Assembly: GCF_003116095.1 (NCBI RefSeq)
Contig: NZ_LGRA01000021.1
Coordinates: 2,035,832-2,086,028 of the forward strand
Direction: 5' to 3'
Origin: Azospirillum sp. TSO35-2
Lineage (GTDB): Bacteria > Pseudomonadota > Alphaproteobacteria > Azospirillales > Azospirillaceae
Length of the DNA: 50,197 bases
Shown: positions 25,906-34,160 of the stretch, in pieces
Layout: the number at the start of each line of letters is the position of its first letter
Numbering within the stretch: position 1 is the stretch's first letter
Translations under genes and position numbers: made by a program
Notes under the pieces: generated by a model
What the model saw: the letters and a program-made list of their open reading frames with translations, nothing else
The model's database searches: none
What the model was told of the DNA's origin: nothing

Positions 25906-26143
25906 GCCGCTCGCCTCCCGCTCCGCCCCGCACCACCCCGACGATCCCCCGGATCGCTCCGGGTCGGGGGCCTTCCTATAGCGCAGGCGGGCTTGGCGAT
26001 ACGAGGGTTCGATTCGGGACCCGGCTGCGCGGCGCCGACCGCGAGCGCGCGGGGGGATTGAGCGGTGGGGCGGCCGATGACCGTTCCGGTGGTGGGTGGG
26101 GTCTTGCGGGACGGGGGCGTTTGACCATATCCTTGGGGGACGA

Positions 26144-26169
26144 GAGGGCGCGGCTGGCACCGCGCCCTC
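26144..26169 (-). terminator. Hairpin after the 23-codon peptide gene
   Basis: GAGGGCGCGG (26144-26153) and CCGCGCCCTC (26160-26169) form a perfect 10-bp stem with a 6-nt loop, 14 bp after the peptide stop on the minus strand. There is no long T-run on either side, so termination strength is uncertain. Confidence 0.6.
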
Positions 26170-26183
26170 CTGTCCGGTCCTCG

Positions 26184-26255
26184 TTACCGCAGCAGGTCCA
26201 GGATTGCCTGGATCAGTTGCAGCAGGAGGACCAGGAGTTTGAGTGTCTTTTCCAC
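26184..26255 (-). CDS. 23-residue Leu-rich hydrophobic peptide (new small gene candidate)
   Basis: Leftward GTG at 26255 opens 23 codons, closed by TAA at 26184-26186. The peptide begins MEKTLKLLVLLLQL and ends QAILDLLR, with eleven Leu. It has one hydrophobic helix with charged ends, like type I toxins (Ldr, Ibs, Fst) or small membrane peptides. A consensus GGAGG (26261-26265) sits 5 nt before the start. Upstream lie two nested hairpins (26271-26335) and downstream a 10-bp terminator-like stem, as expected for a structured small mRNA. Nothing matching is recognised by name. The frame is small, so chance occurrence cannot be excluded. Confidence 0.6.
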   Translation of the reverse strand: MEKTLKLLVLLLQLIQAILDLLR

Positions 26256-26545
26256 TCAAGCCTCCACGGTTGGTGGGACGCGGGCGGTGGCCCTTCCGCC
26301 GCCCGGTTCCCACCATCGCATGCATAGCGATGCGGGAACCGACCGGCAACGCGCATTCCACCGCACCGTGTGACCGCCATCCTTGGATCAACTCCTGTTT
26401 TCGCGACCGCTGGATGCCTGCGGCTTGCGCGTGTGCGGCATGGGCGCCGATCCGCGACGACGTGGCGGAGCGGTCACGAAACCGCAAAGAAGCTTTGATA
26501 CAAGCGAACGCTGATCAACCGGGTTCGGCGCTTGGCGGGCTTCCG
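26256..26545. other. Structured leader between the small peptide gene and the EAL gene
   Basis: Next to the peptide start the strand shows a hairpin TGGTGGGA...TCCCACCA with inner CGGGCGG/CCGCCCG (about 26271-26317), then CATCGC/GCGATG (about 26314-26335). The rest, up to 26545, holds no gene; the EAL protein promoter should lie here. Confidence 0.5.
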
Positions 26546-28363
26546 ATGACTGTGCTGACGACGAGGATGGCCGGGACCATCGCCGGACCGGCGGGGGCCG
26601 ACCGGTCGAGGCCATGCGGCGACGGCTGGCCATCGGCGGTCGCGGCGCTCCGCGTCGCGTTCCAGCCCATCGTCCAGATGCGGACCGGCCGCTGCCATGG
26701 TTTCGAGGCGCTGCTGCAGGGGTTCGAGCGCACCGGCTTCGCCGACGCCGCGGCGCTGCTCGACGCCGCCGAGGCTGCGGGGGCGCTGGCGACGGTGGAA
26801 AGCGCGCTGCACGCCAAGGCGGTCGCCGCCTACCGGGCGCTGCCCGGCTGGGGCGAGGCGACGCTGTTCCTGAGGCTCGACGCCCGGCTGGTCGGCCGGC
26901 CCGACCAGCCCTGGCTCGCTCGCGATCCCGCCGCGTCACGCCGGGCCGGGGTGGTGCTGGAACTGTCGGGGCGCCACCCGATGGGCGAGGGGGTGGCGCT
27001 GGACGCCGCCATCGACCGCTGCCGGCAGAGCGGCGTCGGCATCGCGCTCGACGATTTCGGCGCTGGCCACGCCAGCCTGCGCACCCTGTACGAGGCGCGG
27101 CCGGATTATGTGAAGATCGGCCGCTTCTTCATCGCCGGCATCGATGGCGACGCGCGCAAGCGGGCGCTGGTGGCGGCGCTGGCCGGCCACGCCCACGCGC
27201 TCGGCATCCAGATCGTCGCCGACGGGGTGGAGACGGCGACCGAGTTCTACACCTGCCGCGACCTGGGCTGCGACTTCGCGCAGGGCGCGCTGATCGCCGG
27301 GCCCGATGCCGGCCTGACGGCGCTGCCCAACCGCTGCGCCGCCGTCGAGGACCTCAACCGCCGCGATCGCCGCCAGCCGGGCGAGGCCCACCGCCGCCTG
27401 TCGGAGGTGATCGAGCGGCTGCCGGTCCTGCGCGTCGACTCGCGCAAGACCGAGCTGCTGGACTATTTCAAGGGTGACGGCAGCGCCAGCATCGCCCCGA
27501 TCGTCGACGAGCAGGACCGCCCGCTGGGCCTGATCCGCGAGCGCGACCTGAAGCGCTTCGTCTATTCGCGTTTCGGCGGCGAGTTGCTGCGCAACCGCGG
27601 CCTGGGCGACCGGCTGGACGATCTGGTCATCCGCTCGCCGGTCTGCGACATCTCCACCCCGCTGGACCGGGTGATCGAAGCCTTCTCCACCGAGTCGGCC
27701 AACGACGGCATCGTCATCGTGGAGGGCGGTGCCTACGCCGGCGTGCTGTCGAGCGCGGCGCTGCTGCGGCTGGTGCACGAGCGCAACCTCGCCATGGCGA
27801 CCGACCAGAACCCGCTGACCCGGCTGCCCGGCAACGCCGCCATCGTCCGCCACATCGACCAGGCGCTGGCCGACACCGGGCGCGGCCATGTGCTGGCCTA
27901 CCTCGACTTCGACAACTTCAAGCCCTTCAACGATACGTTCGGCTTCCGCCAGGGCGACCGCGCCATCCTGATGTTCAGCGAGCGGCTGAAGGCGTGGACG
28001 GCCGGCACCGGCGGCGGCGCCGACGGCTTCGCCGGGCACATCGGCGGCGACGACTTCTTCCTGGCGGTCAGCGGCGGCGCGGAGGGCGAGGCGCTGGCCC
28101 GGCTGGCCGAACTGCTGGCGCAGTTCCGCTCCGACGCCGAGAGCCTCTACGACGCCGACACGCGGGTGGCCGGCGGCTTCCTCGCCAAGGACCGCTACGG
28201 GGCGGAGCGCCGCTTTCCCCTGCTGGCGGCCAGCGGCGTCGCCGTGGTCATCCCGCCTGGCGGCCACGGGCTGACCCCCGACGCCATCAACGCCGCCATC
28301 GCCGACCACAAGGCCGCGGCCAAGAGCGCCGACGACAAGCTGTGCGTGGTGCGGCCGGCCTGA
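26546..28363 (+). CDS. EAL-CBS-GGDEF cyclic-di-GMP signalling protein
   Basis: A 605-residue soluble protein. N-terminal EAL domain (about 30-265): FEALL (53-57), ALDDFGAGHAS (167-177) and PDYVKIGR keep catalytic residues, but the Asn of the first metal-site strand appears as Asp (LRLDARL) and the usual EGVET reads DGVET. A linker and two CBS repeats (about 295-425) follow. The GGDEF domain (about 430-600) has FDNFKPFNDTFGFRQGD and the signature GGDDF; no RxxD inhibitory site is seen before it. So phosphodiesterase and cyclase activities are both possible but partly altered. No TM segment. The frame is open upstream; ATG 26546 is the chosen start. Confidence 0.88.
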   Translation: MTVLTTRMAGTIAGPAGADRSRPCGDGWPSAVAALRVAFQPIVQMRTGRCHGFEALLQGFERTGFADAAALLDAAEAAGALATVESALHAKAVAAYRALPGWGEATLFLRLDARLVGRPDQPWLARDPAASRRAGVVLELSGRHPMGEGVALDAAIDRCRQSGVGIALDDFGAGHASLRTLYEARPDYVKIGRFFIAGIDGDARKRALVAALAGHAHALGIQIVADGVETATEFYTCRDLGCDFAQGALIAGPDAGLTALPNRCAAVEDLNRRDRRQPGEAHRRLSEVIERLPVLRVDSRKTELLDYFKGDGSASIAPIVDEQDRPLGLIRERDLKRFVYSRFGGELLRNRGLGDRLDDLVIRSPVCDISTPLDRVIEAFSTESANDGIVIVEGGAYAGVLSSAALLRLVHERNLAMATDQNPLTRLPGNAAIVRHIDQALADTGRGHVLAYLDFDNFKPFNDTFGFRQGDRAILMFSERLKAWTAGTGGGADGFAGHIGGDDFFLAVSGGAEGEALARLAELLAQFRSDAESLYDADTRVAGGFLAKDRYGAERRFPLLAASGVAVVIPPGGHGLTPDAINAAIADHKAAAKSADDKLCVVRPA

Positions 28364-28388
28364 AGGCGGGAGTGCCTGCGCTCCTATA

Positions 28389-28413
28389 TCATTGGCGTTG
28401 GCTCCGGCAATGA
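28389..28413. promoter_or_regulatory. Candidate operator of the BrnT module
   Basis: TCATTG (28389-28394) and CAATGA (28408-28413) form an inverted repeat with a 13-nt spacer, ending 16 bp before the BrnT start. Toxin-antitoxin operons are usually self-repressed at such sites. Short arms, so support is moderate. Confidence 0.4.
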
Positions 28414-28429
28414 CGTAGCATCATGCTCC

Positions 28430-28705
28430 ATGGCCGAGCCTTTCGATCCCGTCAAGAACCAGATCAACCGCCGCAAGCACGGCCTGGATTTGTCGTTCGG
28501 GGCGGAGGTCCTTCGCGACCGGAATCTGATCGAAGCGGTCGATCTGTCGATGGAGTACGGCGAAGAGCGCTTCAACGCGCTCGGCATGGTCAATGGCAGG
28601 ATCTATGCCGTCACCTACACCGAACGCGCTGATGGGGTGCGGTTCATTTCCGTGCGGGAGGCCGACAAACGCGAGGCGGCTCACTATTTCAAGGCCAACC
28701 CCTGA
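28430..28705 (+). CDS. brnT: BrnT-family ribonuclease toxin
   Basis: A 91-residue BrnT toxin, a small RNase of RelE-like fold that stops translation. FDPVKNQINRRKHGLDLSF, the RNRLIEAVD-like segment DRNLIEAVDLS, and GEERFNALGMVNGRIYAVTY then FISVREADKREAAHYF match the family across the whole length. It is the first gene of a two-gene operon, followed after 34 bp by an HTH antitoxin candidate. Confidence 0.92.
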   Translation: MAEPFDPVKNQINRRKHGLDLSFGAEVLRDRNLIEAVDLSMEYGEERFNALGMVNGRIYAVTYTERADGVRFISVREADKREAAHYFKANP

Positions 28706-28739
28706 GCAATGGCCAAACCTTCGACTCATGGTGATCCAG

Positions 28740-28985
28740 ATGAACGACCGTGAAACCTTCAGCAACGAGCAACTCGCCTCGATGCGGCATCCGCCGCTGG
28801 CGAAGCGGGTTCGCCGTTCGACCGGTCTTTCGCAGGAGGCGTTCGCCGAGCGTTTCGGGATTCCGTTGCGCACACTCCAAGAGTGGGAGCAGGGGCGACG
28901 GGAGCCGGATGCCGCCGTCGCGTCCTACCTGCGTGTCATCGAAAAGCAGCCCGACATGGTCGCCGACGTGCTGGCGGCCGAGTGA
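28740..28985 (+). CDS. HTH (XRE-type) antitoxin-like protein paired with BrnT
   Basis: An 81-residue protein with a Cro/C1-type helix-turn-helix: LAKRVRRSTGLSQEAFAERF followed by GIPLRTLQEWEQGRREPDAA. This is the HigA/XRE pattern, unlike the ribbon-helix-helix BrnA that usually partners BrnT. ATG 28740 has GGTGAT 4 nt upstream; ATG 28728 in the same frame is an alternative. Given its place it is likely the antitoxin and repressor of the pair. Confidence 0.85.
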   Translation: MNDRETFSNEQLASMRHPPLAKRVRRSTGLSQEAFAERFGIPLRTLQEWEQGRREPDAAVASYLRVIEKQPDMVADVLAAE

Positions 28986-29021
28986 GTGCATGACGGCGGA
29001 CAACGGGAGCTTCGTGCACTG

Positions 29022-29822
29022 TCAGGCATAATCCCGGAAGCTCTCCGCCGCGGCACGGTCGTAGCCCTGGCTGGCGCGCAGGAGCTGGAGGGTGTAGGGC
29101 TGCCGCGCGGCGCCGTGGCGCAGGTCGTCCACCGTCATCTCCTCGACCAGCCGGCCGCGGTTCATCACCGCCAGCCGGTCGCACAGGTTGGCGACGACGG
29201 CGAGGTTGTGGGTGACCAGCACCATGGTCAGCCCGTGCTCGGCCCGCAGCCGGCGCAGCAGGTTCAGGATCTCCGCCTGCACCGAGACGTCGAGCGCCGA
29301 GGTCGGCTCGTCCAGCAGCAGCACCCGCGGCTCCAGCACCAGGGCGCGGGCGATGGCGACGCGCTGGCGCTGGCCGCCGGAGAGCTGGTGCGGGTAGCGG
29401 AAGCGGAAGGACGGGCCGAGCCCGACGTCGCGGAGCACCCGGTCGATGCGGGTGTCGGCGTCGCGCAGGCCATGGATGGCGATCGGCTCGGCCAGGATGC
29501 GGTCGACGGTGTGGCGCGGGTGCAGCGAGCCGTAGGGGTCCTGGAACACCATCTGGCACAGCTTGAAGAAGCCCTTGGGCCGGCGGGCGGTCTGGTCCGT
29601 CCCGGCGACGGCGATGCGGCCGGTCCACTCGTCGTTCAGGCCGCTGACCGCGCGCAGCACGGTGGACTTGCCCGAGCCCGATTCGCCGACGAGGCCGAAG
29701 CTTTCGCCCTCCGCCACCGACAGCGAGACACCGTCCACCGCCAGCACCCGGTCGCTGCCCTGGCCGAAGGCGACCCGCAGGTCCTGGATGTCGATCATCG
29801 CCGTGTTGGCCATCGCGCTCAT
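29022..29822 (-). CDS. Dipeptide/oligopeptide ABC transporter ATPase (DppF/OppF type)
   Basis: A 266-residue ATPase. Walker A GESGSGKST, Q-loop VFQDPYGSLHPRHTV, signature LSGGQRQRVAIARAL, Walker B VLLLDEPTSALDVS and switch His in VLVTHNLAVV are all present. The start at 29822 (MSAMANTAM) overlaps the stop of the upstream ATPase by ATGA; ATG 29813 is the alternative. Last gene of a four-gene transporter operon. Substrate is peptide-like or nickel by family, not resolved here. Confidence 0.93.
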   Translation of the reverse strand: MSAMANTAMIDIQDLRVAFGQGSDRVLAVDGVSLSVAEGESFGLVGESGSGKSTVLRAVSGLNDEWTGRIAVAGTDQTARRPKGFFKLCQMVFQDPYGSLHPRHTVDRILAEPIAIHGLRDADTRIDRVLRDVGLGPSFRFRYPHQLSGGQRQRVAIARALVLEPRVLLLDEPTSALDVSVQAEILNLLRRLRAEHGLTMVLVTHNLAVVANLCDRLAVMNRGRLVEEMTVDDLRHGAARQPYTLQLLRASQGYDRAAAESFRDYA

Positions 29823-30691
29823 CCCTCCACCCCGCCCCCGGCTCCATCGGTCAGCCACGCCGGGTCGCGGGTCAGCACCGGCAGGTCGCCCTGCGGGACA
29901 TCCAGCCGCGGCAGGCTGTCGAGCAGGCCGCGGGTGTAGGGATGGCGGGCGGCGTGCAGCTCCGACGCGCGGCAGCTCTCCACCACCCGGCCGGCGTACA
30001 TGATCAGGATGCGGTCGCAGAAGGAGGCGACGAGGTTCAGGTCGTGGCTGACGAAGACCATCCCCATGCCGCGCTGGCTGCACAAATCGTCGAGGATCGC
30101 CAGCACCTGCATCTGCACCGTGACGTCGAGGGCGGAGGTCGGCTCGTCGGCGATCAGCAGGGCGGGGTCGGGGATCAGCATCATCGCGATCATGATGCGC
30201 TGGCCCATGCCGCCCGACACCTCGTGCGGGTAGCGGTCGTAGACCCGCTCCGGGTCGCGGATGCGCACCGCCTCCAGCATCTCCAGCGCGCGGCGCTTCG
30301 CCTCGGCGGCGCCGGCGCGGCTGTGGACGCGGTAGGCCTCGGCGATCTGGTGGCCGACCGTCATCACCGGGTTCAGCGAGTATTTCGGGTCCTGCATCAC
30401 CATGGCGATGCCGCTGCCGCGGATGGCGCGCATCCGCCGCGGCGAGGCGGTCAGCAGATCCTCGCCGCGGAAGGCCAGCCGGTCGGCGGTGACCCGGCCC
30501 GGCGGCGGGACGAGGCGCAGGATCGACCGGCCGGTCATCGACTTGCCCGATCCCGACTCGCCGACGATGCCCAGCTTCTCCCGGCCCAGCGTGAAGGAGA
30601 CGCCGCGCACCGCCTCGGTCACGCCGTTGCGGGTGGGGAAGGACACGCGGAGGTTCGCCACCTCCAGCAGGGGAGCGTTGTCGTCGGCCAT
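29819..30691 (-). CDS. Dipeptide/oligopeptide ABC transporter ATPase (DppD/OppD type)
   Basis: A 290-residue ATPase with the OppD/DppD pattern: Walker A GESGSGKSMTGRS, Q-loop MVMQDPKYSLNPVMTV, signature VSGGMGQRIMIAMMLI, Walker B LLIADEPTSALDVT, and VFVSHDLNLV. It is translationally coupled to the next ATPase (ATGA) and begins 4 bp after the permease gene ends. The C-terminal stretch HPYTRGLLDSLPRLD is the conserved regulatory tail of this group. Confidence 0.93.
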   Translation of the reverse strand: MADDNAPLLEVANLRVSFPTRNGVTEAVRGVSFTLGREKLGIVGESGSGKSMTGRSILRLVPPPGRVTADRLAFRGEDLLTASPRRMRAIRGSGIAMVMQDPKYSLNPVMTVGHQIAEAYRVHSRAGAAEAKRRALEMLEAVRIRDPERVYDRYPHEVSGGMGQRIMIAMMLIPDPALLIADEPTSALDVTVQMQVLAILDDLCSQRGMGMVFVSHDLNLVASFCDRILIMYAGRVVESCRASELHAARHPYTRGLLDSLPRLDVPQGDLPVLTRDPAWLTDGAGGGVEG

Positions 30692-30695
30692 CGCC

Positions 30696-31616
30696 TCAAT
30701 CCCCCTTCGGGTCCAGCACGTCGCGCAGGCCGTCGCCCAGCAGGTTGAAGCCCAGGCTGACGATGAAGATGGCGAGGCCCGGCATGGCGGCGACCCACCA
30801 TTGCTCCAGCACATACTGCCGGCCGCTGGCGATCATCGCCCCCCATTCCGGCAGCGGCGGCTGGGCGCCCAGCCCGAGGAAGCCCAGGCCGGCGGCGGTC
30901 AGGATCACGCCGGCCATGTCCAGCGTCGTCCGCACGATCAGCGAGGCGACGCACAGCGGCATGATGTGGCCCAGGATGATGCGCAGGCTGGACGCGCCCT
31001 GCAGCCGGGCGGCGCTGATGAAGTCGGCGCGGCGCACCGTCAGCGTCTCGGCCCGGGCGATGCGGGCGTAGGGCGGCCAGGAGGTGATGGCGATGGCGAT
31101 CACCGCGTTCTCGATGCCGGGGCCGAGCGCCGCGACGAAGGCCAGCGCCAGGATCAGCTTGGGGAAGGCCAGCGCGATGTCGGTGATGCGCATCAGCACG
31201 GTGTCGACCCAGCCGCCGAGATAGCCGGCGACCGTGCCGATCACCAGCCCGGCCAGCGGCGCCGTCGCCGCCACCAGCGCGACGATCATCAGCGTCAGCC
31301 GCGCCCCGAAGATCAGGCGGGACAGGATGTCGCGCCCGAAGGCGTCGGTGCCCAGCCAGTGGGCGGCGCTCGGCGGCTGCAGCCGGTTGCCCAGATCCTG
31401 GGCGTAGGGATGATAGGGCGCCAGCAGCGGGGCGAGCGCCGCGACGACGACCAGCGCCACCACGATCAGCAGCCCGGCGACCGCCAGCCGGTTGCGGCGG
31501 AAACCGGTCCAGCCGGCCCAGGCGCGCCCCAGCCGGGCTTGCGCCCGCGACCGCGGCGTGTCGGTGGTCAGCCAGCCGCGCCAACCGAGGGGGGGAGAAT
31601 CAGCGCGTGCGCTCAT
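30696..31616 (-). CDS. Dipeptide/oligopeptide ABC transporter permease (DppC/OppC type)
   Basis: A 306-residue inner membrane permease with about six TM helices. N-terminal RNRLAVAGLLIVVALVVVAA, the HWLGTDAFGRDILSRLIFGA segment and the coupling EAA loop AARLQGASSLRIILGHIM are characteristic of DppC. It follows dppB-type permease by 10 bp. The C-terminal end FNLLGDGLRDVLDPKGD is the family end. Confidence 0.93.
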   Translation of the reverse strand: MSARADSPPLGWRGWLTTDTPRSRAQARLGRAWAGWTGFRRNRLAVAGLLIVVALVVVAALAPLLAPYHPYAQDLGNRLQPPSAAHWLGTDAFGRDILSRLIFGARLTLMIVALVAATAPLAGLVIGTVAGYLGGWVDTVLMRITDIALAFPKLILALAFVAALGPGIENAVIAIAITSWPPYARIARAETLTVRRADFISAARLQGASSLRIILGHIMPLCVASLIVRTTLDMAGVILTAAGLGFLGLGAQPPLPEWGAMIASGRQYVLEQWWVAAMPGLAIFIVSLGFNLLGDGLRDVLDPKGD

Positions 31617-31626
31617 CGGGGGGATC

Positions 31627-32637
31627 TCATCGCGCTCGGGGATCCAGCAGGCGGTAGAGCAGGTCGGACAGCAGGTTCAGCGCGATGAAGACCGCGCCGA
31701 CCACCAGCGTCCCGCCCAGCACCGCGTTCATGTCGGCGCTGAGCAGCGAATTGGTGATGTAGAGCCCCAGCCCGGGCCAGGCGAACACCGTCTCGGTCAG
31801 CACCGACCCTTCCAGCAGCCCGGCGTAGGACAGGGCGATGACGGTGATCAGCGGCACCGCGATGTTGCCCAGCGCGTGGCGCCAGACGACGCGGGCCTCC
31901 GACAGGCCCTTGACCCGGGCGGTGGTGATGTATTCCTGGCGCAGCTGGTCCAGCATGAAGCCGCGCGTCATCCGCGCGATGTAGGCGACGCTGTAGAGGC
32001 CGAGGATCGCCGACGGCAGGATGAGGTGGTGCAGCGTGTTCCAGAACACGTCGGGTTCGCCGGCCAGCAGCGCGTCGATCGAGGCGACGCCGGTCACCGG
32101 CTCCACCAGCCCTTCGTAGAAGACGTCGAAGCGCCCCGGCCCCGGCACCCAGTCCAGCCGGGCGTAGAACAGCAGCAGCGCCATCAGCCCCAGCCAGAAG
32201 ATCGGCACCGAATGGCCGATCAGCCCGAGCAGGCGGATGGCGTGGTCGGGCCAGCCGCCGCGGTGGGTGGCGGCGAACACCCCGGCCGGCACGCCCAGCA
32301 CCGCGCCGATGATCACGGCGACCGTCGCCAGTTCCAGCGTCGCCGGGAAGACGCGCAGCACATCCTCCAGCACCGGGCGGGAGGTCAGCACCGACACGCC
32401 GAGGTCGCCGTGCAAAACGTCGCCGACATAGCGGGCGAACTGCTGCCACAGCGGCAGGTCGAGGCCGAGCGCCCGGCGCATCTGCTCGTAGCTCTCCGCG
32501 CTGGCGCGGTCGCCGAGCGCGGACAGCACCGGGTCGATCGGCACGACGCGCCCGATCAGGAAGGTGACCAGCAGCAGGCCCAGCAGGGTGACGGCGACCG
32601 TGACGATCAGCCCGAGGCCGCGTTTCAGCGTGCGCAA
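31627..32637 (-). CDS. Dipeptide/oligopeptide ABC transporter permease (DppB/OppB type)
   Basis: A 336-residue permease with about six TM helices. It starts MRTLKRGLGLIVTVAVTLLG, contains LIGRVVPIDPVLSALGDRAS and the EAA-type loop TARVKGLSEARVVWRHAL, and ends LLSDLLYRLLDPRAR, as in DppB. It is the first gene of the operon; no periplasmic binding protein gene precedes it, unlike most Dpp/Opp operons, so the partner must be encoded elsewhere. Confidence 0.93.
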   Translation of the reverse strand: MRTLKRGLGLIVTVAVTLLGLLLVTFLIGRVVPIDPVLSALGDRASAESYEQMRRALGLDLPLWQQFARYVGDVLHGDLGVSVLTSRPVLEDVLRVFPATLELATVAVIIGAVLGVPAGVFAATHRGGWPDHAIRLLGLIGHSVPIFWLGLMALLLFYARLDWVPGPGRFDVFYEGLVEPVTGVASIDALLAGEPDVFWNTLHHLILPSAILGLYSVAYIARMTRGFMLDQLRQEYITTARVKGLSEARVVWRHALGNIAVPLITVIALSYAGLLEGSVLTETVFAWPGLGLYITNSLLSADMNAVLGGTLVVGAVFIALNLLSDLLYRLLDPRAR

Positions 32638-32800
32638 GACGGCTCCCTCATGGTTTGGCCCTGAAGGGAATCACAGTCCGCGCTTTGTGCAAAGCCCGTC
32701 AAGGGCATAGCCGCGCAATCACCGTCACCGCCGGGTGGACGGGAACTTTTCCGCTGCCGCGTTGTTCATGGAGCGTTCTCATTTTCAGGGGCACGGTTCA

Positions 32801-33058
32801 ATGACGACGAAACACGACAGCCACCGCCACGGCGACGACCGGCATCACGAAAACCCGAAGACCGGCGAGGACACGTCCAACCGCGACAAGGATCCGGACG
32901 ATTGGACCACCGGCGACGAGCCGATGACCGGCGCCCAGGCCTCCTACCTGAAGACCCTGAGCGAGGAGGCCGGCGAAACCGTCGACGGCGACCTCACCAA
33001 GGCCGAGGCGTCCAAGCGCATCGACGCGCTCCAGGAGAAGACCGGCCGCGGCAAGTGA
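32801..33058 (+). CDS. DUF3072 family protein
   Basis: An 85-residue protein with a His/Asp-rich, probably disordered N-terminal half and a C-terminal DUF3072 signature: DWTTGDEPMTGAQASYLKTL, then LTKAEASKRIDALQEKTGRG. The domain is common in proteobacteria and actinobacteria and has no known function. ATG 32801 is chosen; ATG 32768 in frame lacks a good ribosome binding site. Divergent from the dpp-type operon. Confidence 0.85.
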   Translation: MTTKHDSHRHGDDRHHENPKTGEDTSNRDKDPDDWTTGDEPMTGAQASYLKTLSEEAGETVDGDLTKAEASKRIDALQEKTGRGK

Positions 33059-33074
33059 TGGCATGGAGGCCGGC

Positions 33075-33098
33075 GCGGCACTCCGGAGGGAGTGCCGC
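33075..33098. terminator. Hairpin between convergent DUF3072 and trxB
   Basis: GCGGCACTCC (33075-33084) pairs with GGAGTGCCGC (33089-33098) with a 4-nt loop. No T-run; likely a shared terminator for converging genes. Confidence 0.6.
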
Positions 33099-33106
33099 GG
33101 GGCGGG

Positions 33107-34111
33107 TTACCAGGTGCCGGCCGGGCTGGGGTCGCCGTGGGCGCCGGCGGCCGGCTCGTGGTGGGCCAGCCAGCGCTCGGCCTCCAGCGCGGCCATGCAG
33201 CCCATGCCGGCGGCGGTGACCGCCTGCCGGTAGATCTTGTCCTTGACGTCGCCGGCCGCGAAGACGCCGGCGACGTCGGTCGCCGTCGAATCGGGGGCGG
33301 TGACGATGTAGCCCGACTCGTCCATCGCGACCTTGCCCTTGAACACCGACGTCGCCGGCTCGTGGCCGATGGCGACGAACACGCCGGCGACCGGGATCAC
33401 CCGCTCCTCGCCCGACTTGGTGTTCTTGATCCGCACGCCGGTGACGCCGCGCGGGTTGCCCAGGCTGCCGTCACCCTCGCCGACGATCTCCTCGACCGTG
33501 CTGTCCCACACCACCTCGATCTTCGGGTGGCGGAACAGACGGTCCTGCATGATGCGTTCGGCGCGGAAGCTGTCGCGGCGGTGGATGACCGTCACCTTGG
33601 TGGCGTGGTTGGTCAGGTACAGCGCCTCCTCCACCGCGGAGTTGCCGCCGCCGATCACCGCGACCTCCTTGCCGCGGAAGAAGAAGCCGTCGCAGGTGGC
33701 GCAGGCCGACACGCCGAAGCCGCGGTAGATCTCCTCGGTCGAGATGCCGAGCCAGCGCGCCTGGGCGCCGGTGGCGATGATGACGGCGTCGGCGGTGTAG
33801 GTGTCGCCGCTGTCGCCCTTGCAGACGAAGGGACGCCGGCTGAAATCGACCTCGGTGATCAGGTCGAACACCATCTTGGTGCCGACATGCTCGGCCTGTT
33901 TCTGCATCTGCTCCATCAGCCACGGACCCTGGATCGGGTCGGCGAAGCCGGGGAAGTTCTCCACATCGGTGGTGATCATCAACTGGCCGCCGGGCTGCAT
34001 GCCCTGGACCATCAGCGGTTCCAGGTTGGCGCGCGCCGCGTAGATGGCGGCGGTGTAGCCGGCCGGGCCGGCGCCGATGATGAGGACCTTGGTGTGATGC
34101 GTGCTGGGCAT
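33107..34111 (-). CDS. trxB: Thioredoxin-disulfide reductase
   Basis: A 334-residue NADPH-dependent flavoenzyme. FAD-binding GAGPAGYTAAIYAARA at the N-terminus, the redox-active disulfide SACATCDGFF (CxxC), the NADPH motif GGGNSAVEEALYLT with HRRDSFRAE, and the FAD-closing GVFAAGDVKDKIYRQ are all present. It regenerates reduced thioredoxin. Residues after MAALEAERWLAH form a short extra tail. ATG 34111 (MPSTHHTK) is preferred to an in-frame extension of 35 residues. Confidence 0.97.
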   Translation of the reverse strand: MPSTHHTKVLIIGAGPAGYTAAIYAARANLEPLMVQGMQPGGQLMITTDVENFPGFADPIQGPWLMEQMQKQAEHVGTKMVFDLITEVDFSRRPFVCKGDSGDTYTADAVIIATGAQARWLGISTEEIYRGFGVSACATCDGFFFRGKEVAVIGGGNSAVEEALYLTNHATKVTVIHRRDSFRAERIMQDRLFRHPKIEVVWDSTVEEIVGEGDGSLGNPRGVTGVRIKNTKSGEERVIPVAGVFVAIGHEPATSVFKGKVAMDESGYIVTAPDSTATDVAGVFAAGDVKDKIYRQAVTAAGMGCMAALEAERWLAHHEPAAGAHGDPSPAGTW

Positions 34112-34160
34112 GGCGTGATCCCGGTGTGTCTCGGCGAGGGAGGTCGCGATTGGAATGGTT

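Noticed and set aside
26000..26045. tRNA-like T-arm sequence GGTTCGATTC
   Set aside because: No acceptor, D-arm or anticodon stem can be built around it; only a chance match.
26495..26518. TTGAT...ATCAA before the EAL gene as an FNR site
   Set aside because: The spacer is 14 nt instead of 4, so it does not fit the FNR/FixK pattern.
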